Assembly (NCBI GenBank): GCA_023388055.1
Contig: JAEWGW010000012.1
Span: forward strand, 1-64,000
Direction: 5' to 3'
Length of the DNA stretch: 64,000 nucleotides
Source: Bacillota bacterium
Lineage (GTDB): Bacteria; Bacillota; Bacilli; Paenibacillales; NBRC-103111
In this document: positions 1-8,115 of the stretch, piece by piece
How positions within the stretch are numbered: the first letter of the stretch is position 1
Layout: every line of letters starts with the position of its first letter
The notes under the pieces: generated by a model
Told to the model about the DNA's origin: nothing
Databases searched by the model: none
Seen by the model: only the letters and a program-made list of their open reading frames with translations
Translations under genes and position numbers: made by a program

Positions 1-126
1 TTCCAAGATGCCACCTATTCCCAACACAATAGCTATGCCGAGGCCTCCTGGTAGGTGGCCTTGATCTAGATTGAAAGTGACATTTTCTTAGAAGAGTTAA
101 GGTGACATTTTCTCAGACTATTGACA
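1..126. mobile_element. Probable end of an insertion sequence (IS21/IS481-type terminus)
   Basis: Two copies of GTGACATTTTCT lie at 77-88 and 102-113, and the block ends in TGACA at 122-126. Read from the other strand it begins TGTCAATAG and carries repeated AAAATGTCAC units. Multiple short terminal repeats and a TGT...ACA boundary are typical of IS21-like ends. An open frame entering from the left edge stops at 52-54 (last residues SYAEASW) and could be the tail of a transposase gene, but it is too short to identify. The rest of the element would lie left of the window. Confidence 0.4.
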
Positions 127-169
127 GTTCTTTTTCAATGCAGCTTATTGCGGACCATCAGACATACCA

Positions 170-196
170 AAAAAGAGGATGCGTCAGCATCCTCTT
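170..196 (-). terminator. Intrinsic terminator of the LacI-type gene
   Basis: AAGAGGATGC and GCATCCTCTT form a 10-bp stem around a GTCA loop, followed on the minus strand by a run of T. It lies 20 bp past the stop of the regulator gene. Confidence 0.85.
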
Positions 197-216
197 ATCC
201 GTCAGAAAAAACCGTC

Positions 217-1248
217 TCAGTCCCCGGTAATATCGCGGACTGACTTACGCTCCAGCAGCTTCGGCTGCAGCACAATATCAAACATCGGTCCGGCGTCGTC
301 CATCATATCCATCAGCATTTTGCAGGCCATCTTGCCCATTTCGTAATCCGGCTGTTTGATGGACGTCAGAGGAGGGTGAATCATCTGGCCCACATCGATG
401 CCGTCGAAGCCCACCACGGAAATATCCTGAGGCACCTGAAGCTCCCGCCTGGACAGCTCATTGATCACCCCGAAGGCCATCATATCGTTGCAGGCAAAAA
501 TCGCCGTAGGCGGATTGGGTCGGTCCATCAGCCTGCCGGCCAGTCTTTTGCCGGAATCGAATTCATACACAGCATTGTAAACCTCATCCGCGGGAGATTC
601 CTCCACCATGGGCTCCAGCCCCGCCGACTGCATAGCCTCCAGGTAACCCTGGCAGATGCTCCGGCGGCTGGGGCGGTCGATTTTGGAGGTGACATAACCG
701 ATCTGCCGGTGGCCCTTGGCTTGAAGATGCCGGGTGGCCATAGCTCCGCCCTTATGATAATCGAACTCGATTTGGGAGATGCCCTCCCCTTCGATCTTCT
801 GGTCGATGGCGATGACATGCAGCCCGCGGTCCAACAGGCTTTTCAAAAGCCGTTTGTCCTTGGATATGGAGGAGATGATCAGTCCCTTCACCTGCTTTTC
901 TACCAGGGTGCGGATATATTCGTCCTCCAAAGCCGGGTCCTGCAGCGAGTTGCAGGTGATTACCGTAAAATTATGCTGGCGGGCCACCTCCTCCACCCCG
1001 AACAGGACGGAGGAATAGAAGGGATTAATAATGGACGGAATAATAACCGCAATGGTCATGCTGGAATTCATCTTCAGCTGTTTGCCCAGCAGGTTGGGAA
1101 TGTAGTTGGATTCCTTGGCAATCCGCTGGATCTTTTCCTTCAGCTCCTTGCTCACCGGGTAGCTGCTGTTGCTCAGCACCCGGGAGACTGTCGCCGATGA
1201 AACATTGGCCATTCTTGCTATGTCATGGATGGTGACCGGCTTGTTCAT
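217..1248 (-). CDS. LacI/GalR-family transcriptional regulator
   Basis: The 343-residue protein is full length for the LacI family. Residues 5-50 form the N-terminal helix-turn-helix (TIHDIARMANVSSATVSRVL) and hinge, which bind a palindromic operator. From about residue 65 the periplasmic-binding-protein-like domain follows, with IINPFYSSVLFGVE and the late motif FDGIDVGQMIHPPLTSI, which binds a small effector, usually a sugar. A GAGGAG ribosome site precedes the ATG. The gene is monocistronic, bounded by its own promoter/operator and terminator, so no neighbouring target reveals the ligand. The LacI-type palindrome directly below its own promoter suggests autorepression. The family is certain; the regulon is unknown. 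Confidence 0.93.
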   Translation of the reverse strand: MNKPVTIHDIARMANVSSATVSRVLSNSSYPVSKELKEKIQRIAKESNYIPNLLGKQLKMNSSMTIAVIIPSIINPFYSSVLFGVEEVARQHNFTVITCNSLQDPALEDEYIRTLVEKQVKGLIISSISKDKRLLKSLLDRGLHVIAIDQKIEGEGISQIEFDYHKGGAMATRHLQAKGHRQIGYVTSKIDRPSRRSICQGYLEAMQSAGLEPMVEESPADEVYNAVYEFDSGKRLAGRLMDRPNPPTAIFACNDMMAFGVINELSRRELQVPQDISVVGFDGIDVGQMIHPPLTSIKQPDYEMGKMACKMLMDMMDDAGPMFDIVLQPKLLERKSVRDITGD

Positions 1249-1267
1249 ACATTCTCCTCATATTTAC

Positions 1268-1314
1268 AGTAATCGGTTACTATCCAGTATACAAATTGCA
1301 CCGGAATAAAGCAA
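1268..1314 (-). promoter_or_regulatory. Promoter and LacI-type operator of the regulator gene
   Basis: On the minus strand TTGCTT (1309-1314), a 17-bp spacer and TATACT (1286-1291) make a good sigma-A promoter. Immediately downstream, 1268-1281 is the near-palindrome AGTAATCGGTTACT, with the central CG and TAA/TTA arms expected of LacI-family operators. A repressor bound there would block its own transcription. Inferred from sequence only. Confidence 0.65.
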
Positions 1315-1329
1315 TATGGGACAAGCAAG

Positions 1330-1357
1330 AAAAAAGAGCCTCCCCGCCAGGGGAAGC
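1330..1357 (-). terminator. Intrinsic terminator of the ABC exporter operon
   Basis: On the minus strand GCTTCCCC and GGGGAGGC pair around a TGGC loop, followed by six T. It lies 33 bp past the permease stop codon. Confidence 0.8.
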
Positions 1358-1390
1358 TGCTTCATGCTGTAAGCTCGTTAATCAGAGTTC

Positions 1391-3712
1391 CTAAACCGTT
1401 TCACGCAGCTCGTGGAATTCCTCCTTTTGCCCCATGAGGCGAACGGGAAGCAGGAAGATAAGAGCGGTAAGCAATATCGCACAGCCGATAGGAAGCATCA
1501 CGGTTCCTGCCGCCAGATTTATTGGGATATGCATCATAAGGGATAATGCCAATTTGACCAAGCCTATATACAGCCCCATAGACAGCAGCAGGCTGAAGAC
1601 GAGGGAAATCACCGCCTTAACAATGACAGACCGGAGCAGGAAGCCCTTGCCGATTCCCAATGCACGGATAATGACCGTTTCCCTGTAATCCTGGAGAAGT
1701 CCCATATATACCAGATTAAGATTAAACAGAATAGAAGAAAAGATGCAAACGCCGCACAGCCATTTGAAAACAGTCAGGAAATCACGAATCATCTTGGCCA
1801 GGTATTCGCCTTGTATGCCGACATGCAGGATGACGACATTTTCTAATCCTTCCTTGAATCTGCTGGAGTCAGCCTTAATCAGAAAAGATACCTGACCGCT
1901 CCCCCATTGCGCTCCGGCAGGCATCAGAATATTCCACTGGTTGATGCCTCCAGCCTCGTAAATCCCTTTGATACGCAGCTCCATGGGCGCCCCGGAAATG
2001 TCGATGCTCAGAGAATCGCCTACAGCCAGCTGCAATTGATCCCGTAAGCTGGAGGAGATCAGCACCTCTTCTTCTGAGCCGGTGAAGACCTCTTCACCCT
2101 CTAGAATCTTGTACGGAACCTGATACTCGTCAGGCTTCAGCCTGCATAATTGAAAGGACCGACGTATCTGCTCCCGGTCTGTCAGGAAGCCGGATTGCAT
2201 GTGCAGCTTGGTATAGCCGGTAACATTCGGCGTCACCTTCAGCGCCTGCTCCAGTCCTGCCGCATCGGCCGCAGTGGCCAAATAATTATAGCCCAGCTTC
2301 TCCTCATTTCCTTGGTTGAAGCTGTCCCTGAGGGTTTGGTCCAGCGTAAAACCAATGAGCAGGAACAGAATAGTCAGACCCAGACTGAACACTGTAACAG
2401 CAAAGGAGTGGCGGTTGGCCCGTAAATTCCGGGAGCTGTAGAGAGGCAGGCGCTTCCGCCACCGCCATGCGGAAAAAAACCTGACACCAAGCAGCGCCAC
2501 ACAGAAAAACAGCCCCGTGAACAGAAGAATCAGCACGCTGCTGAACAGCACCGAGGAGCGTCCCAAATAAAGGGCATATACGATTAGCGTAATCAATCCA
2601 AACCCGAGAGAGAACCAGGTGATTTTGCGGCGGGCTTTTTTCCAGGATACAGCATCCCCCCGAACGACAGTCAACGGATGGATGGCCTCCATAGCCATGG
2701 CGGCGATATAGATGAACACCCCGTAAATGACCATGAACATGATGGCTCCCGAGCCCACTATACGGAACTCAAGGTCGGAGGAAGCCGCCCGCACCCCGTT
2801 GAACTGCAGCAGATACTTGGCCAGCGGAATGCTGAGGATCGAACCCAGGAGCACAGAGGGCATCAACAGCATACCCAGCTCTGCTCTCAGGGCAGTCTTA
2901 AGGGATTTTATTGGTGTGCCCAACAAGCGGATTACGGCAGTATCCCTTTGCCGCTGCATGATGATCAGCAAGACGGTACTCAGTACCGATAACAGCGTCA
3001 TCATATAGCTCAAGGTATGGAGAATATTCAGAGCCGCAGCATTGGTGTTCAGCTTGGTTTGGATATCCGCTTTCCTGTCATCCACAGTGGAATATTTGAA
3101 TTTGGGCTCCAGCTTCGCCAATTGCTCCTTCAGCTTGCTGCTATCTCCGCCATCCAACAGGAAAATAGAAGTGAAGGGAAGCCGGCCACTGGGGTTAAAG
3201 GAGGCTACCTTGCCGTAACCCAGCATTTCCGACTGTCCGTCCACGCCGTAGGCCCCCTCTTCCACCTGCACGACACGGTAAGCGCGGCCGCCCACAGTCA
3301 CTGAGCCGCCCTCCTTCACCCGCAGCTCCTCCGCCAGGGGGGCATACAGAATCATGCCGTCCTCCGGCAGGTTATAATCCCCTGCGAGAATATCGCCATA
3401 AACCTGATGGGCGCCGCTCTGGAAGGGGGCGGAATAAACGGCGGTGGTCTTTACCCCTATCCCCTCAGCGCGAAGCTTCTCCACTGCATCAAGGAAGGGG
3501 CGGGATTCATACTCCGCCTCCACCTTCAGGTCCGCACCATTCAGCTGCGCCACCTGCCCGTTTAAGGCAAGCTCGGTCCGGGTGATAATCTGCGGGATAG
3601 ATAACGCGATGCTGACCGCTACGATTACCGACAGCATGACGAAGCCGTACAGCAGACGGTGGTGCTTAAGCATACGGAGATTATACAGTCTGAAGAGCTT
3701 GATCCATTCCAA
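1391..3712 (-). CDS. ABC transporter permease, FtsX/MacB type
   Basis: This is a membrane subunit of about 773 residues that pairs with the ATPase encoded just upstream. One transmembrane helix lies near residues 21-40. An extracellular domain of about 190 residues follows, then a block of helices at about 230-470, a second large extracellular domain, and three or four helices at about 640-765. This duplicated FtsX-like plan is typical of mechanotransmission exporters for peptides, lipids or antibiotics. An ATG at 3727 is possible, but GGAGGT at 3720-3725 sits 7 bases before TTG at 3712, so I chose TTG. The frame overlaps the ATPase gene by about 30 bp, implying coupled translation. The neighbouring two-component system suggests induction by an envelope signal. 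The substrate is unknown. Confidence 0.85.
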   Translation of the reverse strand: MEWIKLFRLYNLRMLKHHRLLYGFVMLSVIVAVSIALSIPQIITRTELALNGQVAQLNGADLKVEAEYESRPFLDAVEKLRAEGIGVKTTAVYSAPFQSGAHQVYGDILAGDYNLPEDGMILYAPLAEELRVKEGGSVTVGGRAYRVVQVEEGAYGVDGQSEMLGYGKVASFNPSGRLPFTSIFLLDGGDSSKLKEQLAKLEPKFKYSTVDDRKADIQTKLNTNAAALNILHTLSYMMTLLSVLSTVLLIIMQRQRDTAVIRLLGTPIKSLKTALRAELGMLLMPSVLLGSILSIPLAKYLLQFNGVRAASSDLEFRIVGSGAIMFMVIYGVFIYIAAMAMEAIHPLTVVRGDAVSWKKARRKITWFSLGFGLITLIVYALYLGRSSVLFSSVLILLFTGLFFCVALLGVRFFSAWRWRKRLPLYSSRNLRANRHSFAVTVFSLGLTILFLLIGFTLDQTLRDSFNQGNEEKLGYNYLATAADAAGLEQALKVTPNVTGYTKLHMQSGFLTDREQIRRSFQLCRLKPDEYQVPYKILEGEEVFTGSEEEVLISSSLRDQLQLAVGDSLSIDISGAPMELRIKGIYEAGGINQWNILMPAGAQWGSGQVSFLIKADSSRFKEGLENVVILHVGIQGEYLAKMIRDFLTVFKWLCGVCIFSSILFNLNLVYMGLLQDYRETVIIRALGIGKGFLLRSVIVKAVISLVFSLLLSMGLYIGLVKLALSLMMHIPINLAAGTVMLPIGCAILLTALIFLLPVRLMGQKEEFHELRETV

Positions 3713-4367
3713 GGACCTGACCTCCATTCAGCACAATCCTGCGTTCGCCCAAGGCGCCGATTTCCTTATCATGGGTTACAATAACGATGGAGCATCCCGT
3801 ATTGCGGCGGGTCTCCAACAAGAGGCCCATGACCAGACGGGCGTTATCCCCGTCCAATGCCCCTGTCGGTTCATCGCACAGCAGCACCTGCGGACGGTTC
3901 ACCAAGGCGCGGACAATGGCCACCCGCTGGGCTTCCCCTCCGGATAATGATTTCACATTACTTTTGTGCTTGTCGGCAATGCCCACCATATCCAGCAGCT
4001 CCATCGCTGCTTTATGGTTAGCTCTGCCACTTTCCTTCCCTTTCATCGCCAAAAGCAGATTTTCCAGCGGTGTCAAACAGCTGATCAGGTTGGCATTCTG
4101 AAAGATTAAGCCGATCTTATCCCTGCGGAGGGACTCCAGCTCCTTTTCCTTGCGGAAATTCACCTGCTTGCCGTCTATATGAACACTCCCCGACGTTGGT
4201 TCCGCCAATAAGGCGATCACATTAAGCAGCGTGGACTTGCCGCAGCCGGAGGGACCCATAACCGTAATCAGCTCTTTGTCCTGTATGGTCAAATCAATGC
4301 CTCTAAGAATGGGATTATCCCTTTCACCGTCCCTATAAGTTTTACACACCTTCACTAGCCTAATCAC
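3681..4367 (-). CDS. ABC transporter ATP-binding protein (LolD/MacB type)
   Basis: About 228 residues, the usual size for this class. Walker A is GPSGCGKST, the signature is LSGGEAQRVAIVRAL, Walker B is VLLCDEPTGALD and the switch histidine is in VTHD. It powers the FtsX-like permease encoded by the overlapping downstream gene. The frame extends to a TTG at 4391, but GTG at 4367 is preceded at 8 bases by AAGGGGAG and gives the usual N-terminus IRLVKVCKTY. Just upstream lie an extended -10 element and 11-bp-phased repeats that may bind the neighbouring response regulator. Confidence 0.92.
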   Translation of the reverse strand: MIRLVKVCKTYRDGERDNPILRGIDLTIQDKELITVMGPSGCGKSTLLNVIALLAEPTSGSVHIDGKQVNFRKEKELESLRRDKIGLIFQNANLISCLTPLENLLLAMKGKESGRANHKAAMELLDMVGIADKHKSNVKSLSGGEAQRVAIVRALVNRPQVLLCDEPTGALDGDNARLVMGLLLETRRNTGCSIVIVTHDKEIGALGERRIVLNGGQVLGMDQALQTV

Positions 4368-4407
4368 AGGCTGAACTCCCCTTCCTGCCAAAACGGTTTA
4401 TAACCTC

Positions 4408-4463
4408 ATTTTAGCAAAAGGAACCTTTCCCCCCGCTTAGGCTAACCTTACACCAGCCTTACA
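4408..4463 (-). promoter_or_regulatory. Probable response-regulator-activated promoter of the ABC operon
   Basis: CCTTACA occurs at 4446-4452 and 4457-4463, and a degenerate GCTTAGG at 4435-4441, so three half-sites stand exactly 11 bp apart, one helical turn each. This is the usual layout of OmpR/PhoB-type binding sites. On the minus strand an extended -10 (TGC then TAAAAT, 4408-4413) lies at the right distance downstream, and there is no recognisable -35, which fits an activator-dependent promoter. The sites overlap the end of the kinase gene. Confidence 0.55.
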
Positions 4464-5823
4464 TTTGCGGCAGCCGAATCATAATCTCGAAGGCACTGCC
4501 AGCCATATTCAAGTGGACGGAACCGCCATGGGCGGCAACAAGCTTTTTGACGATGGCCAAACCAAGCCCGGAGCCGTCCGGATTCAGGGAATCTGCCTGC
4601 ACATCCCGGACGAAGGGTTCCAGCATCTGCTCCGCCAGGTTACTGGAGGGAATAGCACTGTCGTTCACTAGCGTCAGCCGAATCCCGCCCGGCTCCTTGT
4701 CCAGCCGGACCCGGAGCTGCGAGCCCGCTTGATGGTAGGCGATGGAATTGTACAGAAGATTGGACAATACCCGACGCATGGCCTTTTTGTCAAAAAGAAC
4801 CGGGATTTCCTCCTCGGATATATCGAATTCCGGCACCAGCCCCGACGCCTCCAGCTCCGGCAGCATCCGGATCATCTCCGTGCGGATAAACTCCGCAAAA
4901 TCATCCCTTGTCCGCTCCAGCTGGAACGATGGGCTTTCCATCCGGGACAGCTCGAACAGATCCATAATCAGCTCATTGGCCCGCAGGCTGTTTTCATAGA
5001 TAATCCTCAGATACCCCTCCTGCTCCGGTCCGGCGGGGATCTGCTGCTTGAGCAGCAGCTCAGCATACCCGGCCATGCTGGTCAGCGGGTTCTTCAGATC
5101 ATGAGAGATGTCCAATACCAGACTTTTCCGGCTCAGCTCGCTCTTCTCAATCATCTCCATCTGCTGCTCCATCTGTTCGGCCATATGGTTAAAGGATAGC
5201 TCCAACTCGCTGAACTCCTGGTTATTGCCCACAGGCACCCGGGCGCTGTAATCCCCGTCGCGTACCCGTTTGACCCCTTGGGACAGCTCCCGGAGGGGCC
5301 GGATAAAACGAATCGCTGTAATCTTGGAAAAGATGAAGGTGATGACCAGTGTCATTCCCAAGGAAATAAGGGTAAACAGGAGCACACCCTGGACGTTGAG
5401 TATAATCCGGATATTGCTGAAGAACGCCACCTTATTCTTCATGGATACGATCAGCCAAAACTGCTCCTTCTCATTATAAGCAAAGTGAATCACATGCCGG
5501 CTGGTTACACTTTCCATCATCCGATTGACAAATTCATCCGGCTGGAGCTGGCTGGTTCCCAAGGGATTCAGCCCCTCGGACCGGAGCAGCTTGAACTGGC
5601 TGTCCAGCACCTGGATTCCTCCGCCCTTCTCCAAAATGGGGCCGGCCGCGATGGCGGCATAATTATCCTGCATCAGCTGCTCGGCGATATTCCCGCTATA
5701 CAGCTCGTTGCGGGAATCCAGACGGGTCAGGCCGACCATCACCAAGATGCTGAGCAGTGGAAAAATAAACAGAACCAGCATGTAATTTTTGAGCAGCTGA
5801 TAGGAAATCGGCTGTTTCTTCAT
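4459..5823 (-). CDS. Sensor histidine kinase
   Basis: A membrane kinase of 454 residues. A transmembrane helix lies at about residues 12-34, then an extracellular sensor of about 110 residues, a second helix near 145-170, a HAMP linker, the phosphoacceptor box LDISHDLKNPLTS, and a HATPase_c domain with the G-box DGSGLGLAIVKKLVAAHGG. ATG at 5823 is preferred because GGGAGGAG lies just before it and it starts 4 bases after the response-regulator stop. A longer reading from 5895 would overlap that gene by 68 bp. The large extracellular loop distinguishes it from BceS-type intramembrane kinases. It should phosphorylate the regulator encoded upstream. Confidence 0.92.
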   Translation of the reverse strand: MKKQPISYQLLKNYMLVLFIFPLLSILVMVGLTRLDSRNELYSGNIAEQLMQDNYAAIAAGPILEKGGGIQVLDSQFKLLRSEGLNPLGTSQLQPDEFVNRMMESVTSRHVIHFAYNEKEQFWLIVSMKNKVAFFSNIRIILNVQGVLLFTLISLGMTLVITFIFSKITAIRFIRPLRELSQGVKRVRDGDYSARVPVGNNQEFSELELSFNHMAEQMEQQMEMIEKSELSRKSLVLDISHDLKNPLTSMAGYAELLLKQQIPAGPEQEGYLRIIYENSLRANELIMDLFELSRMESPSFQLERTRDDFAEFIRTEMIRMLPELEASGLVPEFDISEEEIPVLFDKKAMRRVLSNLLYNSIAYHQAGSQLRVRLDKEPGGIRLTLVNDSAIPSSNLAEQMLEPFVRDVQADSLNPDGSGLGLAIVKKLVAAHGGSVHLNMAGSAFEIMIRLPQM

Positions 5824-5827
5824 CCGG

Positions 5828-6526
5828 CTACTCCTCCCGGCGGAACATGTAGCCCAAGCCCCGCTGCAGGACAATATATTCCGGATTTCTGGCATGGGGC
5901 TCGATCTTATTGCGCAGGCGGCTAACCGTGACCATCAGCGTATTGTCGTCATAGCAGTATTCATCCTCCCAAACCTGCTCGTACAGCTGCTTTTTGGTAA
6001 AAATCCGGTTGGCATGCCGCATCAGGAACGCCAGCATTTTGTATTCCTTGGCCAGCAGGGGCACATGGGCGCCTGCGATATACAGCTTGCATTCCCGCAG
6101 GTCCAGCCTGAGGCTGCGGTATTCCAGAATCTCCTCCGGCACCGGTATTTCCTCCGGAGAATCATACACATGCCTGCGCCGCAGTTGGGCCTCCACCCGG
6201 GCTACCAGCTCCGCTTGACTGAAGGGCTTCACCAGATAATCATCCGCGCCGAGACCCAGCCCCAGCACCTTATCCATCTCTTCATTGCGTGCCGTCAGGA
6301 AAATCACCGGAATATGGCTGGTTTTTCTGATCTCCCGCAGCAGATTGAAGCCATCCAGCCGCGGCATCATGACATCGAGAATAGCCAGGTTCAGCTCAAG
6401 CCGTCCCAGCAGCTCCAACGCCTCCAGGCCATCCTTTGCCTCAAAAATACAGTGCCCCTTCTCCTCCAGATGGAGCCGGATGAGCCTCCGGATATCCGTT
6501 TCATCTTCCGCAACCAATATGTTCAT
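5828..6526 (-). CDS. OmpR/PhoB-family response regulator
   Basis: Full length at 232 residues. The receiver domain has the acidic pair in VAEDET, phosphoacceptor Asp51 in ILDVMMP, Thr78 in FLTAR and Lys100 in LVKPF. A C-terminal winged helix covers about residues 130-230 (LLAKEYKMLAFLMRHANRIFTKKQLYEQVW), which binds tandem direct repeats. It is first in an operon with the kinase. Direct repeats before its own gene and before the ABC exporter are plausible targets, which would make the four genes one sensing and export unit. Confidence 0.95.
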   Translation of the reverse strand: MNILVAEDETDIRRLIRLHLEEKGHCIFEAKDGLEALELLGRLELNLAILDVMMPRLDGFNLLREIRKTSHIPVIFLTARNEEMDKVLGLGLGADDYLVKPFSQAELVARVEAQLRRRHVYDSPEEIPVPEEILEYRSLRLDLRECKLYIAGAHVPLLAKEYKMLAFLMRHANRIFTKKQLYEQVWEDEYCYDDNTLMVTVSRLRNKIEPHARNPEYIVLQRGLGYMFRREE

Positions 6527-6540
6527 ATGTTTCGCTCGCT

Positions 6541-6585
6541 TTTACAGTTGATTTTTACAGCATTTTTACCAACTCCACTAGTATA
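6541..6585 (-). promoter_or_regulatory. Promoter region of the two-component operon with TGTAAAA repeats
   Basis: On the minus strand an extended -10 (TGC then TATACT, 6580-6585) is followed by three GTAAAA motifs (TTTTAC on the plus strand, ending at about 6545, 6558 and 6569) with 13- and 11-bp spacing. They resemble the TGTAAGG half-sites before the ABC operon and lie downstream of the -10, a position that would suit autorepression by the response regulator. Confidence 0.4.
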
Positions 6586-6698
6586 GCAGATTTGGGCAAG
6601 GCCGCTGCGGAGAGAAAAGAGACAAAATCAGGCGAATCAGGTACACTATTCACTATAATAAAACGACCTGCAATTTAAGGATCTGCAAGGAGGACCCG

Positions 6699-8015
6699 AT
6701 GATGGAATTACGCACCCTGCGCATTATGGGCGATAAAGATAAATCCAGCGATGACCGCGATGAATACGAGCGGGACTACAGCCGTCTAATAGGCTCTCCC
6801 GCCTTCCGCCGGCTGCAAGGCAAATCCCAGGTGTTCGGCGCGGGCACCGGGGATTATTACCGGACCCGGCTGACCCACTCTCTGGAGGTATCCCAAATTT
6901 CGCGGGAACTGGCCGGACGACTGAACCGCAAGTACCCGGCCTTGACGGCCGAAACCCATCCCGGTCTGGTGCTGGACAAAGCGGTGGTGGAAATCGCCGC
7001 CTTGGCTCATGATCTGGGACATCCTCCTTTTGGACATAAAGGGGAAGAGGTGCTGAATGGCATCCTGGAGAACCGCTACGGCATGAAGTATGAGGGCAAC
7101 GCCCAGAACTACCGGATTCTGATGTTTCTGGAGAAACGGGCGGGCAGCGACCGCGGGCTGGACTTGACCGCCGCGACCCTCTTGGCTATTAACAAATACC
7201 CCTTCTCTCTGGAGGAGGAGGGGCGGCTGAAGGGCCTGTACGGTGCTGAATGGACGGAAATCGCCAAGCTGCGGGACCTGTGGGGTGTGCCCAAGGGCTG
7301 CCTCACCCTGGAGGCGCAGCTGATGGACCTGTGCGATGACATCGCTTATTCCACCCATGATATCGAGGACGGCATCCGCGCAGGCAAAATCCAGATGCAT
7401 GAGGCCTTTTTCACCAATCCGCGGCTTATCGCCAATCTGGTGCAGGAAATCCGCCGGGAGGAAGGAAACGGCCGGTTCTACTGGAGCGGCGTGGACGTAG
7501 AGAGCACTGTACGCCGGGTGCTGGAGCAATATTGGGAGCAGTGGAGCCGGATTTTTGCCGAGTGCAACAACGAAACCTCCCGATCCAGACGGGAGCTGAA
7601 GGCCCAGTGGGTGGGGCTGTACGCCGGATCGGTAGGCATTGTGGACGACGGGGCCAAGGGCTGGAAGCGGATCGCCTTCGTGAAGGACGGCCAGGAGGAC
7701 CTGGAGCTGCTGCGGACCATGGAGGTGCTGAAGAAGCTGGCCTGGGTGACCATGATCACGGATTTCCGTGTACAGCGAATCCAGAAGCGCAGCGAGAATA
7801 TTCTGGAGAAGCTGTGGGAGGCCTTCGACGATCCGCTGCGGGCCCCCCTGATCCTCCCGCCGGATTGGAATGCCCGCTATGAGAAGAATCAGGACAAATG
7901 GCCATGGCCCCGCTTTATCGCCGATTATATCGCGGGAATGACAGACGCGTATGCGGAGAAGGTATTCCAGGAGCTGTACGGCAACCGCAGCGGCTCCATT
8001 TATGAGCGGGATTAA
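6699..8015 (+). CDS. dgt: Deoxyguanosinetriphosphate triphosphohydrolase (HD-domain dNTPase)
   Basis: Splits dGTP, and probably other dNTPs, into deoxynucleoside and triphosphate. The 438-residue protein has the HD metal site: RLTHSLEVSQ supplies the first histidine, LAHDLGHPPFGHKGE the His-Asp pair and following histidines, and STHDIEDG the later aspartate. TATAAT at 6654-6659 is a likely -10, without a clear -35. AAGGAGG at 6687-6693 serves either of two adjacent ATGs; the second (6702) has the better 8-base spacing. The gene stands alone, divergent from the response regulator, and ends at a strong shared terminator. Confidence 0.93.
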   Translation: MMELRTLRIMGDKDKSSDDRDEYERDYSRLIGSPAFRRLQGKSQVFGAGTGDYYRTRLTHSLEVSQISRELAGRLNRKYPALTAETHPGLVLDKAVVEIAALAHDLGHPPFGHKGEEVLNGILENRYGMKYEGNAQNYRILMFLEKRAGSDRGLDLTAATLLAINKYPFSLEEEGRLKGLYGAEWTEIAKLRDLWGVPKGCLTLEAQLMDLCDDIAYSTHDIEDGIRAGKIQMHEAFFTNPRLIANLVQEIRREEGNGRFYWSGVDVESTVRRVLEQYWEQWSRIFAECNNETSRSRRELKAQWVGLYAGSVGIVDDGAKGWKRIAFVKDGQEDLELLRTMEVLKKLAWVTMITDFRVQRIQKRSENILEKLWEAFDDPLRAPLILPPDWNARYEKNQDKWPWPRFIADYIAGMTDAYAEKVFQELYGNRSGSIYERD

Positions 8016-8040
8016 GCCCCCCCGTATCCGCCGCTATGCA

Positions 8041-8096
8041 AAAAAAGACCTTCCCTACAAGCAGCCGTTTTGGCTGCCGTCCGGAAGGTCTTTTTT
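8041..8096. terminator. Bidirectional terminator between dgt and the secreted-protein gene
   Basis: AAAAAAGACCTTCC and GGAAGGTCTTTTTT pair, with an inner GCAGCC/GGCTGC stem. Flanking A and T runs let it work for both convergent genes. Confidence 0.9.
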
Positions 8097-8115
8097 GTCT
8101 GAGAGGAAAGGCGGC

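Noticed and set aside
5824..5895. Longer histidine kinase start inside the response regulator gene
   Set aside because: It would overlap by 68 bp and lacks a ribosome site; ATG 5823 has GGGAGGAG before it.
1391..6526. Bce-type antibiotic resistance module
   Set aside because: The kinase has a large extracellular sensor rather than the short intramembrane type, and the permease domain plan differs from BceB, so only a general exporter is claimed.
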